Shown here piece by piece: positions 22,901 to 34,993 of a DNA stretch of 64,000 nt. The stretch is from Polytrichum commune. Lineage: Eukaryota; Streptophyta; Polytrichopsida; Polytrichales; Polytrichaceae. Made by a program: the position numbers and the translations under genes. The notes under the pieces were generated by a model, which saw only the letters and a list, made by a program, of their open reading frames with translations, was not told the origin of the DNA and searched no databases. The stretch spans positions 53,072,001-53,136,000 of the forward strand of contig OX485804.1 in the NCBI GenBank assembly GCA_950295325.1, written 5' to 3'. Positions within the stretch are counted from its first letter, which is position 1. Each line of letters starts with the position of its first letter.

Positions 22901-25614
22901 TCACAACCAAGAGACACATTCTCAACATCCTGAGTCAGCTTTGCCATCCAGTCTTCCTCAAAAAGTGTGCAAAGAGTTAAAGTGTTCCCTCCACATCCAT
23001 GGCATGCCTTCGGAGGGCATGGAATGGAGCCATCTTCATTGACTTTCCAAGCAGGTACAGCCTCTGCCTCTGAAAGCTCTGGTTGGAGGCTTGATTCTTG
23101 TAGTGCCAACTTAGGCTTTGGTTCTTGAAGATCCACTTCAGGCTTTGCCTCTGGCTGATCTACCTCAAGGTTTAGCTCCAGAGACAGCTCCTTCTGCTCT
23201 GTTAGCTCCACCTCCAGCTTTGATCCTGATACCACCTCTGCTTTTGCCTCCAATGGCAGAATCTCTGGGTCAGAATCATCATCAAGCTCTGCACGTTTTT
23301 GAGAGTCTTTTGAGACCCTCTTTGGCCTGTTAGGGGTTGCCTTCTTCTTCCTCCCTCTCCTACCCCCCTTGGGCTTTCTTCCTAACTTCGCTTTCCCCTT
23401 CTCCTCTTCCTCATCAACGTCAGCATCAACATCAACATCAGCATCAGCATTAACATCAATGTTAATAGCATTCCTCCGGGCAGATTCCGCTTGTTCTCCT
23501 CCAGGTTGGCTTCCAGCTCGAATCTCATTGCAGCAACTTAGACAAAGGTCGTAATGACAGGTTGGGCAGCTCCTATGGAAGTCTACAATTGATGTGCTAC
23601 AGTTGTCACTGCTCAACCACAACCATGATGAAAGAGTCAGTAAGTTCACAACAGCCCCCTCCTATATCACCAAAACAGGTGCCTCCATATACTAGCCTGA
23701 AAACAATGTTAAGAGCTTGCCATATCACATACCAGTAAAGCCGCTCATCCATGGGAATGGTGGTGTATGTCGCCTTCACATTTGTAGTACCTGAACAAAC
23801 ACACAGGATGTGTTTATCCCTCCTTGAAGGAAAACGAGTTGGAAAATTGTAGGCCCTCCAATACTTCTGACAGAAACTTGGAATTCTATCTCCAGCCAAC
23901 CTGACATACTTTTGACGATAAGCAGAGACAAAGATCAATGAGGTTTTTTGTTAGAAGAATTGGAACTCACCTCCTCGTAAAGCAGACTCCAGCTTCAACT
24001 CTGCTTGCTGCTCTTGATGTAGCTTTTGCAAGCAGGGTAGGAGTTTCACCAGACAATACTGCAACACTCTCTTCTGATCTTCAACAGGCAAAACATGCTT
24101 TTTCTGCAGTCAAGATCCCACAATATTAGATAATACAAGTATTTAGCAGTGAGTAAAGCATCTAAAAACAGGAAACGACACGCCCTAGGACATACAAAAC
24201 TCTGCCAAGAGCATGATGTACATTTCAGTCACATCATTCAACCAGAAATCAAAGGTACTAACCAGCGTAGGTCCAGAACTGCGGAGGCATGCCTTGCAGT
24301 TACAGTTACCCCGACAGCACGGGCAATTTTCAGCTACATCAGCCTCTGTCAGCAAGGGGTACCTACAAATTGTGAAAATTAGTTTGCTAGTTGTTCAGAA
24401 CTCTAAAGGCAGACCTTCAGATTTTCATTCAAGCAACAAAAGAAATACACAAATTGAGTATCAGGCAAGGAATCAATATTCTACCAGGCTTTAATGCATG
24501 CATCGCAGTAGCGCCTGCGGCTGCACTTTGTGCAATATATCACAGAATCCTTGTCACTCCTCTGACATTGATGACACATCCGGCATTCGAGAAAGTCCTT
24601 CTCTCTTTCAGAATTGCTTAACTGCACACCCAATTAGCATGGTAAATGCCCCCATTATTTGGTTATAATGCAATGGGCATACCTGAAAATCTGTGACCTA
24701 AAAATCAGACTATTGCTCATTGACACACCATTGGGTATGCAAACTAACCTTTTTGTCACCAAAACGCTTGCCATCTTCGTTTTGGCTGTTGTCCGACTCC
24801 TCCGCATCGGAATCTACAGCCGGCACAAACTGATTACTTTTCTTCCTTTGTACTCTTCGAGCATTCTCGGACATCTCTGCTACAACTCTCTTCTTTTCTC
24901 GGGGCTTGACAACTTCCGGTTTCTGCTTCTTAACCTTGGCACTGCCTTCTTCGGCATTGCAGGACTCCGCTTTGGGAGTCAGTTTCTTCATAGCAGTGCC
25001 ACGAAGCTCCGCTTCAGGGTTAGGTTTCTTCTTCTCCCGAGGAGTTCCATTTTTCGGTTTCTCTCTGTAATACCTTGTATGCTGCTCACAGTAGTTGGAA
25101 CCCTCAAACTTCACTCCTCGGCACCGCCACTGTTTACCATCAGACCTCTTGCAACGGTGTTCATCATCAGGTGGCTCGCCTTGTGGAGCCCCCCTTGATT
25201 TCCTTCCAGACCCAGGTTCTTTCTCAGACTTGCGCACCTTCTTCTCGCCAACCTTTGGCGTCTTGGGTGTCTTTTCCTCCAAGGAAAGCACCTCACTTTC
25301 GGCAAACTTCACCTTCTTCTCCAATTTACATTCCTGGATCTTCGCATGCAAATCAACAATTTCTTCTTCACGCAATTCAATCACCTCATCTTCTGACCCA
25401 TCCGCATCACTAGGGATTTCTAACCGTGCCCGGGCATCCCTCTTTGCTTGCCGCGATGGCCTGATTCGAACCGGTGGCTCACAACCCCTGATGTATTGGA
25501 AAACCACACAATAATGAATTCGCACATACAAGAAACTTGCATCATACTTAGAGTCACATCGTCAACACATCCAACAACCACCAAATAAAGCAAAGTAGAC
25601 AAGATGGGTTACAT
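19969..25614 (-). CDS. JMJ25: JMJ25-like lysine-specific (H3K9) demethylase
   Basis: Thirteen coding exons: 25614-25613 (AT of the start codon), 25487-24749, 24621-24485, 24362-24263, 24103-23971, 23790-23733, 23608-22567, 22380-22045, 21878-21213, 20977-20905, 20767-20682, 20497-20378, 20271-20204 and 20071-19969; all phases close (about 1220 residues). The split start is inferred; from 25487 on the frame is firm. Domains: WRC zinc finger 112-140 (C113, C123, C134, H137); RING-like cluster 259-320 ([21 protein letters not shown]); KDM3-type Cys/His region 390-420 and CHGCGG; JmjC about 740-1165 with Fe(II) ligands H843 and D845 (KLHCDMSDA) and H1118 (GCPHQVRNL). All metal ligands are present, so it should remove H3K9me1/me2 in the nucleus, using 2-oxoglutarate and O2. 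This group (IBM1/JMJ25) protects genes from heterochromatin. Lys-rich and acidic linkers separate the domains, and the C-terminus is basic (RKRKRGSV). If the first exon is wrong, only the N-terminal residues change. Confidence 0.92.
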
Positions 25615-25700
25615 ACATGGTGTCAATGATAACACAGTCCAAAGCTGAATATCCTCCTTGAAATCAACATATAGATGCCCAGCTGCACAAAATGGTCCCA
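25613..25700 (-). other. Likely 5' exon next to the JMJ start
   Basis: An acceptor (TTTCTCACAG) ends at 25701 and a donor (AT/GTAACC) starts at 25612, bounding 88 bases on the minus strand. The last two bases, AT, would join the G at 25487 to make the ATG of [13 protein letters not shown]. The exon itself contains an upstream ATG frame that stops within it (TTATCATTGA). Alternatively the reading frame stays open through this exon (GAAGHLYVDF-like sequence) and the protein starts farther upstream. The first reading is simpler but unproven. Confidence 0.4.
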
Positions 25701-26850
25701 CTGTGAGAAATCAGCTCCCTTCCACAGATGAAAAAATCCAATCCACCACTACATCTGACAACGTCCAATTCCAAAATTTGGAAGTCAGTCTTAAAGCTTT
25801 AAAAGAACAAGTTTAATTACAGCAGCGACCTCATGGCCAGCTCCAAAGAACGACCAGGCAAGGCACTCACAAAGAGCCATGACAGATTGCCACATCCCAT
25901 AGTCAAGTATGGAAGTTGAGATGCGCCATGAACATACAAGACATACATAAATGCGCACAGCAGAAGTGGAGCATAGCAACGGTTACACTAACTGTAGATG
26001 TTTGCGCAACAGCCCTATATCTCCCGCCTAACGTATCCTCCTCTAAGCCATTGCAACCGAATTTCAAGAAAGCGTGTGTGTGCTAGCCTTCCTCCCACGC
26101 ATTGCAAGCAACTGGAAAACTTCAATAGGGAACCCCAAAGCGGCCATTACATAGCCACGGAAGTTCTCGCTGTTCTTCGAGAACAGGAGGCAAATACACA
26201 CCATCACAAAAGATGGAAACCAAATACCAGCCACTCACTTTCTCACTCATTCACACTACGCAAAAGCAATTATGTGAAACACCCCCTTCATCACTTCAGA
26301 GAAACACAGAGGGCCGAATCCAAATCCCGCCCATTCTCACTCACTCACTCAGTGACACTTACGCAACAATAATTCCGAGAAATCCCTCCATATGAAACAC
26401 ATCACACATTGGCTGTCCTCAAAAAGGACAAGGAATAGAAGTACTATTAAAGCAGCAGAGAGAGACAAAAAACAGAGGATATCAACCCCATCGAAACGGA
26501 AGCTGGAAAAAGGATCGATATCGTATATAAACCCCTCGCACAACAAAACAGATGCCCTCTTTAAGGCTTACACTCGCACTCCCTCCGAGCCTAAACCTCA
26601 TCACCGCGCACCAAGATAACACCCATCCTCGATAACTCCACCCATTACTCGCACCATAAGCTCCAAGCCATCAACAATTTTATAAATATGCAACAACAGG
26701 GGACAGATCTTGAGCGAAGAAATACAACAGCCATACCGCCTGTCCCCACATCTCCGCTTCGCTCCCAAAACCAATTCCCATATATAGAACAACGAACCAT
26801 CAATAATAACAAACAGAAACCCGCAAGACAGTACAGATTGAGAAACCAAG
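25701..26850. other. JMJ 5' flank / leader intron region
   Basis: No coding exon is seen on either strand. If the cassettes at 26854-27780 are first exons, this is the large 5' leader intron of the demethylase gene. Confidence 0.4.
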
Positions 26851-26853
26851 TCA

Positions 26854-27685
26854 CACCATTCCCCGCAAGGTGAGCGAGGGGAAAGGAGTGTGATTGCGAA
26901 GCTCTAAAGGCAGACCACAAAGACACCGAGCGTTCAATTCCCATCCACAAACCGACAACGACAACACAGAAAACAGATTGAAAAGACAGTGGATAAGAAG
27001 AAACTCACCATTCCCCAAGGCGGGCTAAGGCGGATGCTTGAGAAGGCGGATGATGATTGATGATGAGAAGCCACGGCAACAGCAACAACATCAACGGTGG
27101 CGGCAAGACGCAGAAAGAGAACTACTCACTACTCAAGGGGGCAGGGGCAGAGCGGGAAACGACGCCATCAGGTGATTGAGAAGCTCTAAAAACAGGCACA
27201 AAGACACGCAACGTCAATTCCCATTCCCCAAAACAACGAAGCATTATTAACAAACAATAACAACGAAGAAAAACCACAAGACAAATACAGATTGGAAAGG
27301 AGAGTGGCGGAGAAGAACTCCACCATTCCCTAACGCGGGCTTAGGCAGATGATGATTGTTGAGAAGCAACAGCAACAACAACAATGGTAGAGGCAAGAGG
27401 AAGACAAAGAGACGAACTACCCAAGGAGGCGCCATCGGATGATTGAGAAGCTCTATTGACAGACACAAAGATACCCAGCGTTCAATTCCCATTCCCTAAA
27501 CAATGAAGCATCATCGACCAACAACAATAAAAACAACAACTCAAAACTTACAAGACAAATACAGGTTGAAAGAGAGAGAGCGGGGTAGAAGAAACTCACC
27601 ATTTCGCAAGGCGGGCAAAGGCGGACGATTTCGAAAGCGGGTAATGATTCACAAGAAGAAAACCACAGCAACAAAGGTGGCGGCA

Positions 27686-27716
<31 letters not shown>

Positions 27717-27780
27717 GAGAACAACACTACTACTGACTACTCAAGGGGGCAGGGGAAGAGCGGGAGGAGAAGCCATAGCC
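26854..27780 (-). promoter_or_regulatory. Four tandem 5'-exon-like cassettes upstream of JMJ
   Basis: The plus-strand core CACCATTCCC (CACCATTTCG in the last) occurs at 26854, 27006, 27319 and 27597. On the minus strand it reads GGGAATG followed by the splice-donor-like GTGAGTTTCTTCT at 27006 and 27597, GTGGAG at 27319 and GTGTGA at 26854. Each core is preceded (minus strand) by CGCCTTxxCCCGC-type sequence, and the outer copies by TTCCCGCTCT..CCCCTGCCCCCTTGAGTAG. After each donor comes a shared pyrimidine-rich AATCTGTATTTGTCTTG-like stretch. The copies look like duplicated first exons plus promoter, giving alternative 5' leaders. A GACA tract (27686-27715) lies in the farthest copy. Confidence 0.5.
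27686..27715. repeat. (GACA)n microsatellite
   Basis: About seven perfect tetranucleotide units lie within the outermost 5' cassette of the demethylase gene, where they would be in the 5' untranslated leader on the minus strand (CTGT units). Confidence 0.9.
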
Positions 27781-27858
27781 ATGGCGATGATGATGGTCAT
27801 AACCAGAAAGAGCATCATCATAACCAGTGAATGGAAGTATGATATTCAGAAAAATAGG

Positions 27859-27944
27859 AATGGCGCCGCTCTACAATGACTGTAACGTAACAACACTTTA
27901 ACAAGCTTCGAATGTAAAGATGTGGGTAAGAGCGAATGGCGCCG
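27859..27944 (-). promoter_or_regulatory. Paired AATGGCGCCG boxes
   Basis: The 10-mer AATGGCGCCG occurs at 27859-27868 and 27935-27944, 76 bases apart, just upstream of the outermost 5' cassette of the demethylase gene. Its core GGCGCC is palindromic. Repetition at this position suggests a promoter element, but I know no factor assigned to it. Confidence 0.3.
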
Positions 27945-30900
27945 TGTGTGCTCTCCATTTATGAGGGACGATCACTCCCTTAACTTAATTCCCATTGTCG
28001 CCCACTAATTTGCTTCTGCTTCGCATGGCATCGATGTAAGTATGTCTGCCTGTTGGATCGGTTCGTTCGTTCAATCACCGGCCCCAGCTCGGATGGATGG
28101 AATGAAATGGGATCATGGATGGTGGGATGATCCATTGATGATCGAATGATCCATCGAGACTACCTCAATTACTTACTCAGATCCACCCACTGTTTGAATT
28201 TCCCTTTTCCCTCTTCTGCCATTCTTCAATTACCTCTTCTCCTCCGACCGACCTTCTTCACTGGAGGAGTCTTCAGATTTTCCCCAACTAGGTATTTGGG
28301 GATGACTAGTTGAAGAAAATTCATAACCGATAGCTCATCCAAGAGAGCATAATGGTTATCAAAACTGGTCCTTTTTTTTTCAACCACGAAGGCACGTTAT
28401 CATCCATAATTTCCAGATCTTGTCCACGAACTGATCGGTTATGATCCATAACCCAGCTCCAGTAGGTGGATGACGAGTCACATGAATGCTACCTATAGTG
28501 ACAAGTTTTGAATGATTTTTTTTTGTGAAGAAGGTCGCAAATGGTTGCAAACCGTCGTCCACCGAGCGAGTGAGCTGAGTGACGAGCTCATTGTTTGTTG
28601 ATGTTGCATTAGGTTGGTTTCATGATCCATGTCTTGTTTTATTTCATTCACTCGTCCTTGTTTTGAGTATTTGGTTTGAATTTTGGCAGTCAAGGGGAGG
28701 GAATCCGTAGTTACGCGAAGCATTAGAATCATCCATAAAGTCCGTCAAAGAGGGACAAAACCGCAAGTTTGATCCTTCTTTGAGAAAACTTTATACGAAG
28801 AGCTCATTGCCTCATCGTACATTGAAGACTATTTTAAAATTTGGGTGGAACTTTTGGGATCTACTCTTTCCACCTCTCAAACTTTGAATGAATTTTATGA
28901 TCTAAAATGGGGTATGCACACGGGACCTACTGTCTTAAACCTCGGATTGGCCTATGCAAGACCAACTTGGCCCACCCATCCTACATAATAAGACAACTAG
29001 AAAGTCAAATCTCAATATAGAGATTACCACCATTCTTTTGTGTATGGTTAATCTAAACATGAACAAGAAAACTTAGATGACTTTGTGTTGATTCTCATTA
29101 ACTCGAGGTTTGGGACTAAACCCACAATTCATCTACTTCACTTCGCAAATACCCTATTAAGCGGTGGTTCAATTAGTGTTGTCCGCGGTTGAAATTTTCT
29201 TCGTCGTGGTGATGACTTGGGGGGGGAAGGGTGGGTGGGAGGCCCATTTTTCTTGCTTTTCTTTTGGGTGGATGGGAAAGGGAAGGGGAGTGGGGAAGAA
29301 AGGAGGTGAGCTTATTAGATGGGTTGTTGAGTTGCCGACATCCGACTTGGTGTGAGAGCCTTTTAGCCGCACTCTCGTCTCATTCATTGCCTTTTTTTAT
29401 GAAGCAATCAACAAGTTTGTAGTTGCCGTAGTAATAACTTGCATAGTCTTCTCATGGAACACTTACGTACATGAATACATGGATATGGACATTTTTTTAC
29501 ACACCATGGAATTCCCTCGCCTACGATCTTGGCAAAGTGGTGCTTCCGAAATCTCCCAAACACAAAGAAACCCACAAAATTGGAGGGAAAGTCAAATATC
29601 ATATCCCCACCCTCTAGGCTACCTACATGTGATGAGTAGGTAGATAGGTAGGTAGACACTCCCCAAAGCCTCCGGTCTTTCTCATTTTCCCGGGAAATTT
29701 GTAATGCCAAGTGTGGGAGCAGTATGAAACAAGGCCAAAGAGGGGGCCGGGGGGGGGGTATGTAGTATGCATCCCGGAATTTTGTTATTCTAAGGTGATT
29801 TGGCATCGGAATTAGTTTCAAGGACCCTAAATTAGTGTAGGTAGAGTCATTTGAGAGGAATCGAGCACAAATTTAAAGGGGGTCAAGTTTATATGTTGGA
29901 TGGATGAGAGGTGCATTTGTGTGCGATATGACCCTTTTTCATCCGCGTGAGTCGTAAACAAAGGGAGGCTTTCTCCCAATAGGGTGGCAACCTTGTTGGC
30001 ATCATCAAGTAAAGTGTTCAATGGATTCATTCTTGCTTCCGATTAATACTCTCCCTTCCCTTTTCAAATTTCCCAAGCATTAATGTAGTGCAAGGAAGGT
30101 TCCAGTGCCACTCCTTTGCCATGTCATTTATCATTAAGTCATGTGGGATTACCAAACTTACAATTGAACCAAAAGAAGAAGAAGAAAGGATGTTGATGAG
30201 TCGTCAAGGCCACACCGTTGTCCTTCCTCTCATGTGGTAGCTACCAAGGTAAGCGGGTCTTAAACAAGCATATTTCTCTATGAACCCACTCCTCTTAGGA
30301 TTTGAAACACGCAACTAGTGTGAGATGATTAGCAAATCCAAACCGTGCTAGTAGTCGTTTTTCTCATAATTATCATAACTCATTTATATATCAAACTTAT
30401 TCATTGTCAAAATAAAAAGATTGTTTGAGTTATTAAGGATCATATAGACCCCCCCCCCCATTACCTTGACTATTACACCTAAAACCGTTAATAATTTTGG
30501 AGCATGTAGTCCAATCTCTTTTCAACACATGTGTTTTTGGTGTCCATTCTTAGATCCACACCCAAACCATTCACCACTCAAATAAAGGTGTTTGTTGAAG
30601 ATGAGGCACCGATTTAGGCATACCTATTTTACCCAAAGTAACCAACGAGTGTTCTCCCTCTTATAAAGACTTATAATTACGTGCTTTGGGCCCGAGTCTC
30701 TCATGATGTCTGAAAGCGGCCACCTCCAAATTTACGAGACAATAGCACTAAAGTCAATAGCTAAGTTAGGTCCGTAAAATTGTCCCATGTCTATGCTTCA
30801 GGTTGAAATGTCTCTCGTTCATACCTTCATTTGACATCATAAGTTTCTTTAAACCCCTCCCAAATTATGGCATTGAGAGGGAATTGTCACATACGAACTT

Positions 30901-33200
30901 ATCTTCATCCATCCAACATTAAAAACATGACCCCCCCCCCTATATGTTTGTGGTTGATTTACATCTAATGACTTTAACCATGCCAATTTGGGATCCTTAA
31001 AGCCAATTATGTTGTCACTTGAACTGAAATAAGTATAACATTTGGACTACATAGTAATTCAAAGCTTCTTATGTTACATAAATGAGAAGCATGCTTGTAT
31101 ATAATTCTCTCTCACCAGTTGCATCAACCATTTACATTCTAGGTGAAAACAAATTGACCCCTTTTAAAATTGTAGTTCTCATTGAAGCTGAAGTTATCCG
31201 AAAATCAACATCAAAGACCCCCAAATTTAAGGTGAATTAGGATGAATCAACCACAAACATGTCACATAGCACAAGGGTTTTACTCAACCCCTTTACATGG
31301 TTGCCACGAGTCCCGAGTCATTTGGGGACCTGGAATCCAAAGGCAAGTCACCTACACTATGAAGATACGTGGGTGTTTTTTGGGTTTGTTATTCATGTTC
31401 ACTATTTTCAACCAGTTAAGATTCACACAACAAAACTTGTATTACAATAGCAAATTTATGACGAAGCATCAACTTAAAACAAATTCAAAATCGTAACAAT
31501 TATCAAAAGTGCATGTTTATTGATTCCTTAATAGAATACAGGGGTCCTCCTAAAACTGCTATTCATTATCGAGTGTGCAGTGGTTAATAAACTTTGAAGA
31601 CTTTATCCAATATCTTTTAAACATGTGTCTTTATGGTGTTTGTTCTTAGATCCTCAAGGTTAGGCACATGCCCAAGCCAACAGTTTTACACCGTGGCCCA
31701 CTAGTCTTTGATTCAAAACTGGCATTTTTGCATATGCATGGCTTCCACATAACTGTCCAATTAAGAAAGAAAAAAGTAGGCGAGAAAAGTAAACCCCCCT
31801 TGCACATCTTATACCATGAAACTCCCGCACCTAGGTGATAAGTTAATATCACCTTGGCAAACCATGTATCACCAAAATTTCTTAATTTCAATTGACGAAG
31901 TGAGGAGCATTGGCCACCCTATCGGAGTAACAAAGTCACACATGCGACGGTTTTGCAAACCTCCATACGAATTCACACACATTCATCCAAAAGTTGACAA
32001 TCTCGTCCAAATTTTTACGAATCGTTGGAGACATCTATGACTTGCTCCATCCACACAAGAATCACGGAATGAACATGGAATATAAACAAACACGTATATT
32101 TCAAGAACCCCACGTCACCAACACACAGCCAAATCAACAATCAACACGTAATACAAAGCTCCCAAGTTTCCTCATGTTACTTCGTACATAGATGTACCCC
32201 AATCGGTGCATGTTACCATCCAAAAGTTACACAATGCGATAACGTCTCACCAAGGAGTTCAATTTTTTACTAACAAAAATCCAATCCAATAGGTGTCTTC
32301 GGACACTATAGAACATAAACGACTTTTCTCGGTAAAACATTACAACAACAACAATAATAATAACAAGAAAACGGTAGAACCGTGAGGCTTTGTTCTTTAT
32401 TATGAAAGACAACAATTGTAGTTGTCCACTTTGCTCATGCCAATTCATGGCTATTCACTATACCAAACCTTTCTTGGATTTTGTGCACCTTCTTCTCAAA
32501 CACGGGTCAAAGATTGAAGCTACTCATTTATCACCCGGAAATTTTTAAAATAAATAATCGAGAACTTCCGAAATAACTATAGTTAACTAGATTTCTTTCA
32601 ATGCATTTTAGGGAGCACTTATATATAAACTATAATTAACATCCACATTACATAAAGTGGACCCAAAATAACAAGAACAAGTAACGTCCAAGTGTGAACA
32701 CAAAGTGGTTAGGAAATTTGCTGTTGAAACGAAGAAGTTGATGCATAGTCTTTGTCCTATAGACAGAGCCAATAAAATAAAAAAGGTTACTGCACTCCGG
32801 AACTCCTCCTACACAGTGGGATAATAATCAGTGTGTGTACTGGGGGGAAAATGGAGGGAAAGAAATCAAACAGCAGTCATAGGCTGTGAGGCCCAAGCGG
32901 CCCTAGGCTGGTCCTTTTTCCCCTTTCTCTTTTTCCCCGGGAAATTTGTAATGGGAGCGTTCCCAAGAACCCCTGGCCCATGCTGACTCACCACCAGGCG
33001 CCGTTCCCCTCGGCGTTCCCATGAACGGTTGAGCTAGGGAAGGGGGAGGGCGGGAAAGGGGATTAGGGGTGATTATTATTAATGCTTGGGCGCCCTTTCC
33101 GGCGGGAATTTTTTAATTGCCTGAAGATGACTTCCTTAATTTGCTTGCCCCCTCTCTCTCTCTTTTATAGTACTGGCAAGCTCCCCGCGCCCTGACCACT
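27945..33200. other. Repeat-derived intergenic DNA, no gene seen
   Basis: Open frames are short and lack motifs. Landmarks are homopolymer C/G runs near 29750, 30450 and 30930, a copy of the GGATGGATGAGAGGTGCA family near 29894, a reverse copy near 30890, and a piece of repeat family B on the minus strand at about 31360-31500. A block with CCCGGGAAATTTGTAATG occurs at 29690 and again at 32940, each after a pyrimidine-rich run, so the two sites share an old repeat. Confidence 0.5.
31360..31500 (-). repeat. Repeat family B, reverse copy
   Basis: On the minus strand this reads GATGCTTCGTCATAAATTTG and onward, closely matching 11795-11850 (GATGCTTCATCCTAGATTTG) and 40880-40935. Only the 3' part of the family is clear here. 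Confidence 0.6.
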
Positions 33201-33206
33201 AGGACG

Positions 33207-33216
33207 TCGACACGTG
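33207..33216. promoter_or_regulatory. G-box/ABRE-like site
   Basis: GTCGACACGTGTCC (about 33207-33220) contains the palindromic CACGTG core of plant bZIP/bHLH sites. It lies just before the inverted-repeat cluster at 33326, not before any recognised gene, so its relevance is doubtful. Confidence 0.25.
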
Positions 33217-33325
33217 TCCGGTGGTGTTTAGAGTAGAGGGACCCATTTCCGATCGCATAAGTGGAGTGAAGGTAGGAATACCATACTCCGTGAAAATAAG
33301 GTGATTCGCATTGAAGATGTATTAG

Positions 33326-33615
33326 GTAATCGTTTTATTGGAACCGGTTCTATCAAGGTGGCGAGCCAGCTGGACAGAACCTGTTCTGCACTGATGACCG
33401 GTTCCAATAAAATGATTACGGGACGTAACCGGTTGGCCGCTTTGTTGAGCCGCGCAGGTGACCTAAACAGTGGGTCACCTGTCGTCTTCTTCAACATATC
33501 CAATTTAGATGATCATAACCGGCTGGGATGTCGAGGTTATCATCTGCAAACATGTGTGCTCAGAGCCAATCGTGTAGTGCCACCTCGGCGAAACAAAGCG
33601 GCCAACCGGTTACGT
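33326..33615. repeat. Cluster of four inverted repeats
   Basis: Stem 1: 33326-33349 with 33396-33419 (23 of 24 match, core TTTTATTGGAACCGGT). Stem 2: 33423-33446 with 33592-33615 (24 of 24, ACGTAACCGGTTGGCCGC...). Inside stem 2 lie stem 3, 33456-33463 with 33473-33480 (AGGTGACC, perfect), and stem 4, 33508-33520 with 33535-33544 (GATGAT..AACC with a 3-base bulge). The CCGGTT core is shared with another repeat family in this window. An open frame of 110 codons runs through but has no motif. Confidence 0.85.
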
Positions 33616-33619
33616 GGTC

Positions 33620-34820
33620 TTACAATATCATGAGATGATGTTCCCCAAGATAGACGAGAAGGGTTTGTGAAGAATGCGACTTGTTTCGTATTAGTTTGTC
33701 GTGTACGGGAAAATGCTACAATTTTACAAAGTGGAAAGTTGTCGAACCCGCTGCTCGTTCATTAGATTCTCCCTACGTTGAACATGGTGATCCGCATTTG
33801 CATTACAAAAGAAAAGAAAAACAAGCATGAGTGCATTAAACTTGGCTCCCGTTGGCTACCACTAAGTGTACACACATTGAAGTTGCCGCCTTGCCATGCT
33901 CGGTTTCAGAAATGGCACTTCACTATTATGGCAGTAGGTTAGTGCACGGGTAGAGGGTGGTTAACCGGTTTGGGTATTTCTACCTTACACGTGTGATACT
34001 GGAGTGGTTTTCACACCGGTCTGGGAATCGATGTTTTAACGTTTAACAAAAAAGAAAAAAAATCACAGTTTGTTTTCGAGTTTTGGAATCACTGTAAATT
34101 TCCAAAGGCGAGGTTCTCTCCCAACCCGTATTCAAATAACTCTCTATATATAAATAACCGACGTGAATTGAAGCCCGTTCGTCCTACTCTGTTCAAGAGT
34201 CCTCTTGGTGCAGGGTGGGGTTTGCTCCTTACCTTGCAGTTGGTGGGTGGGCTCTTGGCTTCCTACCTACCTACCTACCTAGTTTTTGTTTTTTTCTCCT
34301 TCCGTCAAGTAGACATAAGATTTCATAGCCAACCACTCCATTTGGAAATGGGTACCTCTCCACTATCACCCGGTAGTTCAAGGTCATCTCAGACCAAACC
34401 CAAATTCATAGTATAGGTCGACATGTTTCCGATAACTATAAGATGAAAAGTTGAGTGCGATTAGGGTCCTTTTCAAGGAACCCCAAATTGTGCCCTTTTA
34501 ACCTGCCTTCTTTTCGCACGTTGAATGAGATGGTTGTATGTGTGATCCTTCATCACTTGTTCCATCATGCTAGGAAATGACGGCTACATGTGTGGAAGTT
34601 CCGTAACATTACTTAGCGGATGAGATAGGTTCGACTACTTTGACTTCTTATTCGATTTGAAGCATCATGGTTCCAACATCTGGAGGCTTTATTTTGGAAT
34701 CTACTATGGGGCCCATGAACAAAACTCATCATCCGAGTAATGTAATGCCACGGCTTTAGGGGACTCTGTATTAAAATTTGTGTGTGGGGGGGGGGCGTGG
34801 GAGATGGGTTTGTCTACTCT
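33620..34820. other. No gene seen
   Basis: AT-rich DNA with a (CTAC)n run near 34262-34281. Open frames are short and motif-free. I see no RNA gene. Confidence 0.5.
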
Positions 34821-34993
34821 AGTATCACTTACTACTCGGAGTTACATATTGCTATACCGTTTTATTGTTAATGTGAATTTACCAAGTAAAGATGTTAATG
34901 TTCTACAATGTCCAAACAACCGCTTTGCCTATTGTTGGTAAAAAAAAAAGGAGTTCTATATAGCATGATGTAACTCCGGATAGTAAGTGCACT
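34821..34993. mobile_element. MITE with inverted ends
   Basis: The left end AGTATCACTTACTACTCGGA and the right end (reverse complement AGTGCACTTACTATCCGGAG) form imperfect inverted repeats of about 35 bases that continue through GTTACATxxTGCTATA. The unit is about 173 bp and non-coding. Ends of the same family occur at 44079-44299 and 56615-56838. Confidence 0.6.

Noticed and set aside
24659-25514. Plus-strand ORFs of 112-179 codons
   Set aside because: Antisense shadows of the WRC-containing exon, which has clear zinc-finger cysteines and proper splice junctions.
33301-33633. 110-codon ORF through the inverted-repeat cluster
   Set aside because: The frame consists of hairpin arms, has no motif, and the opposite strand is equally open. 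I prefer a structural explanation.
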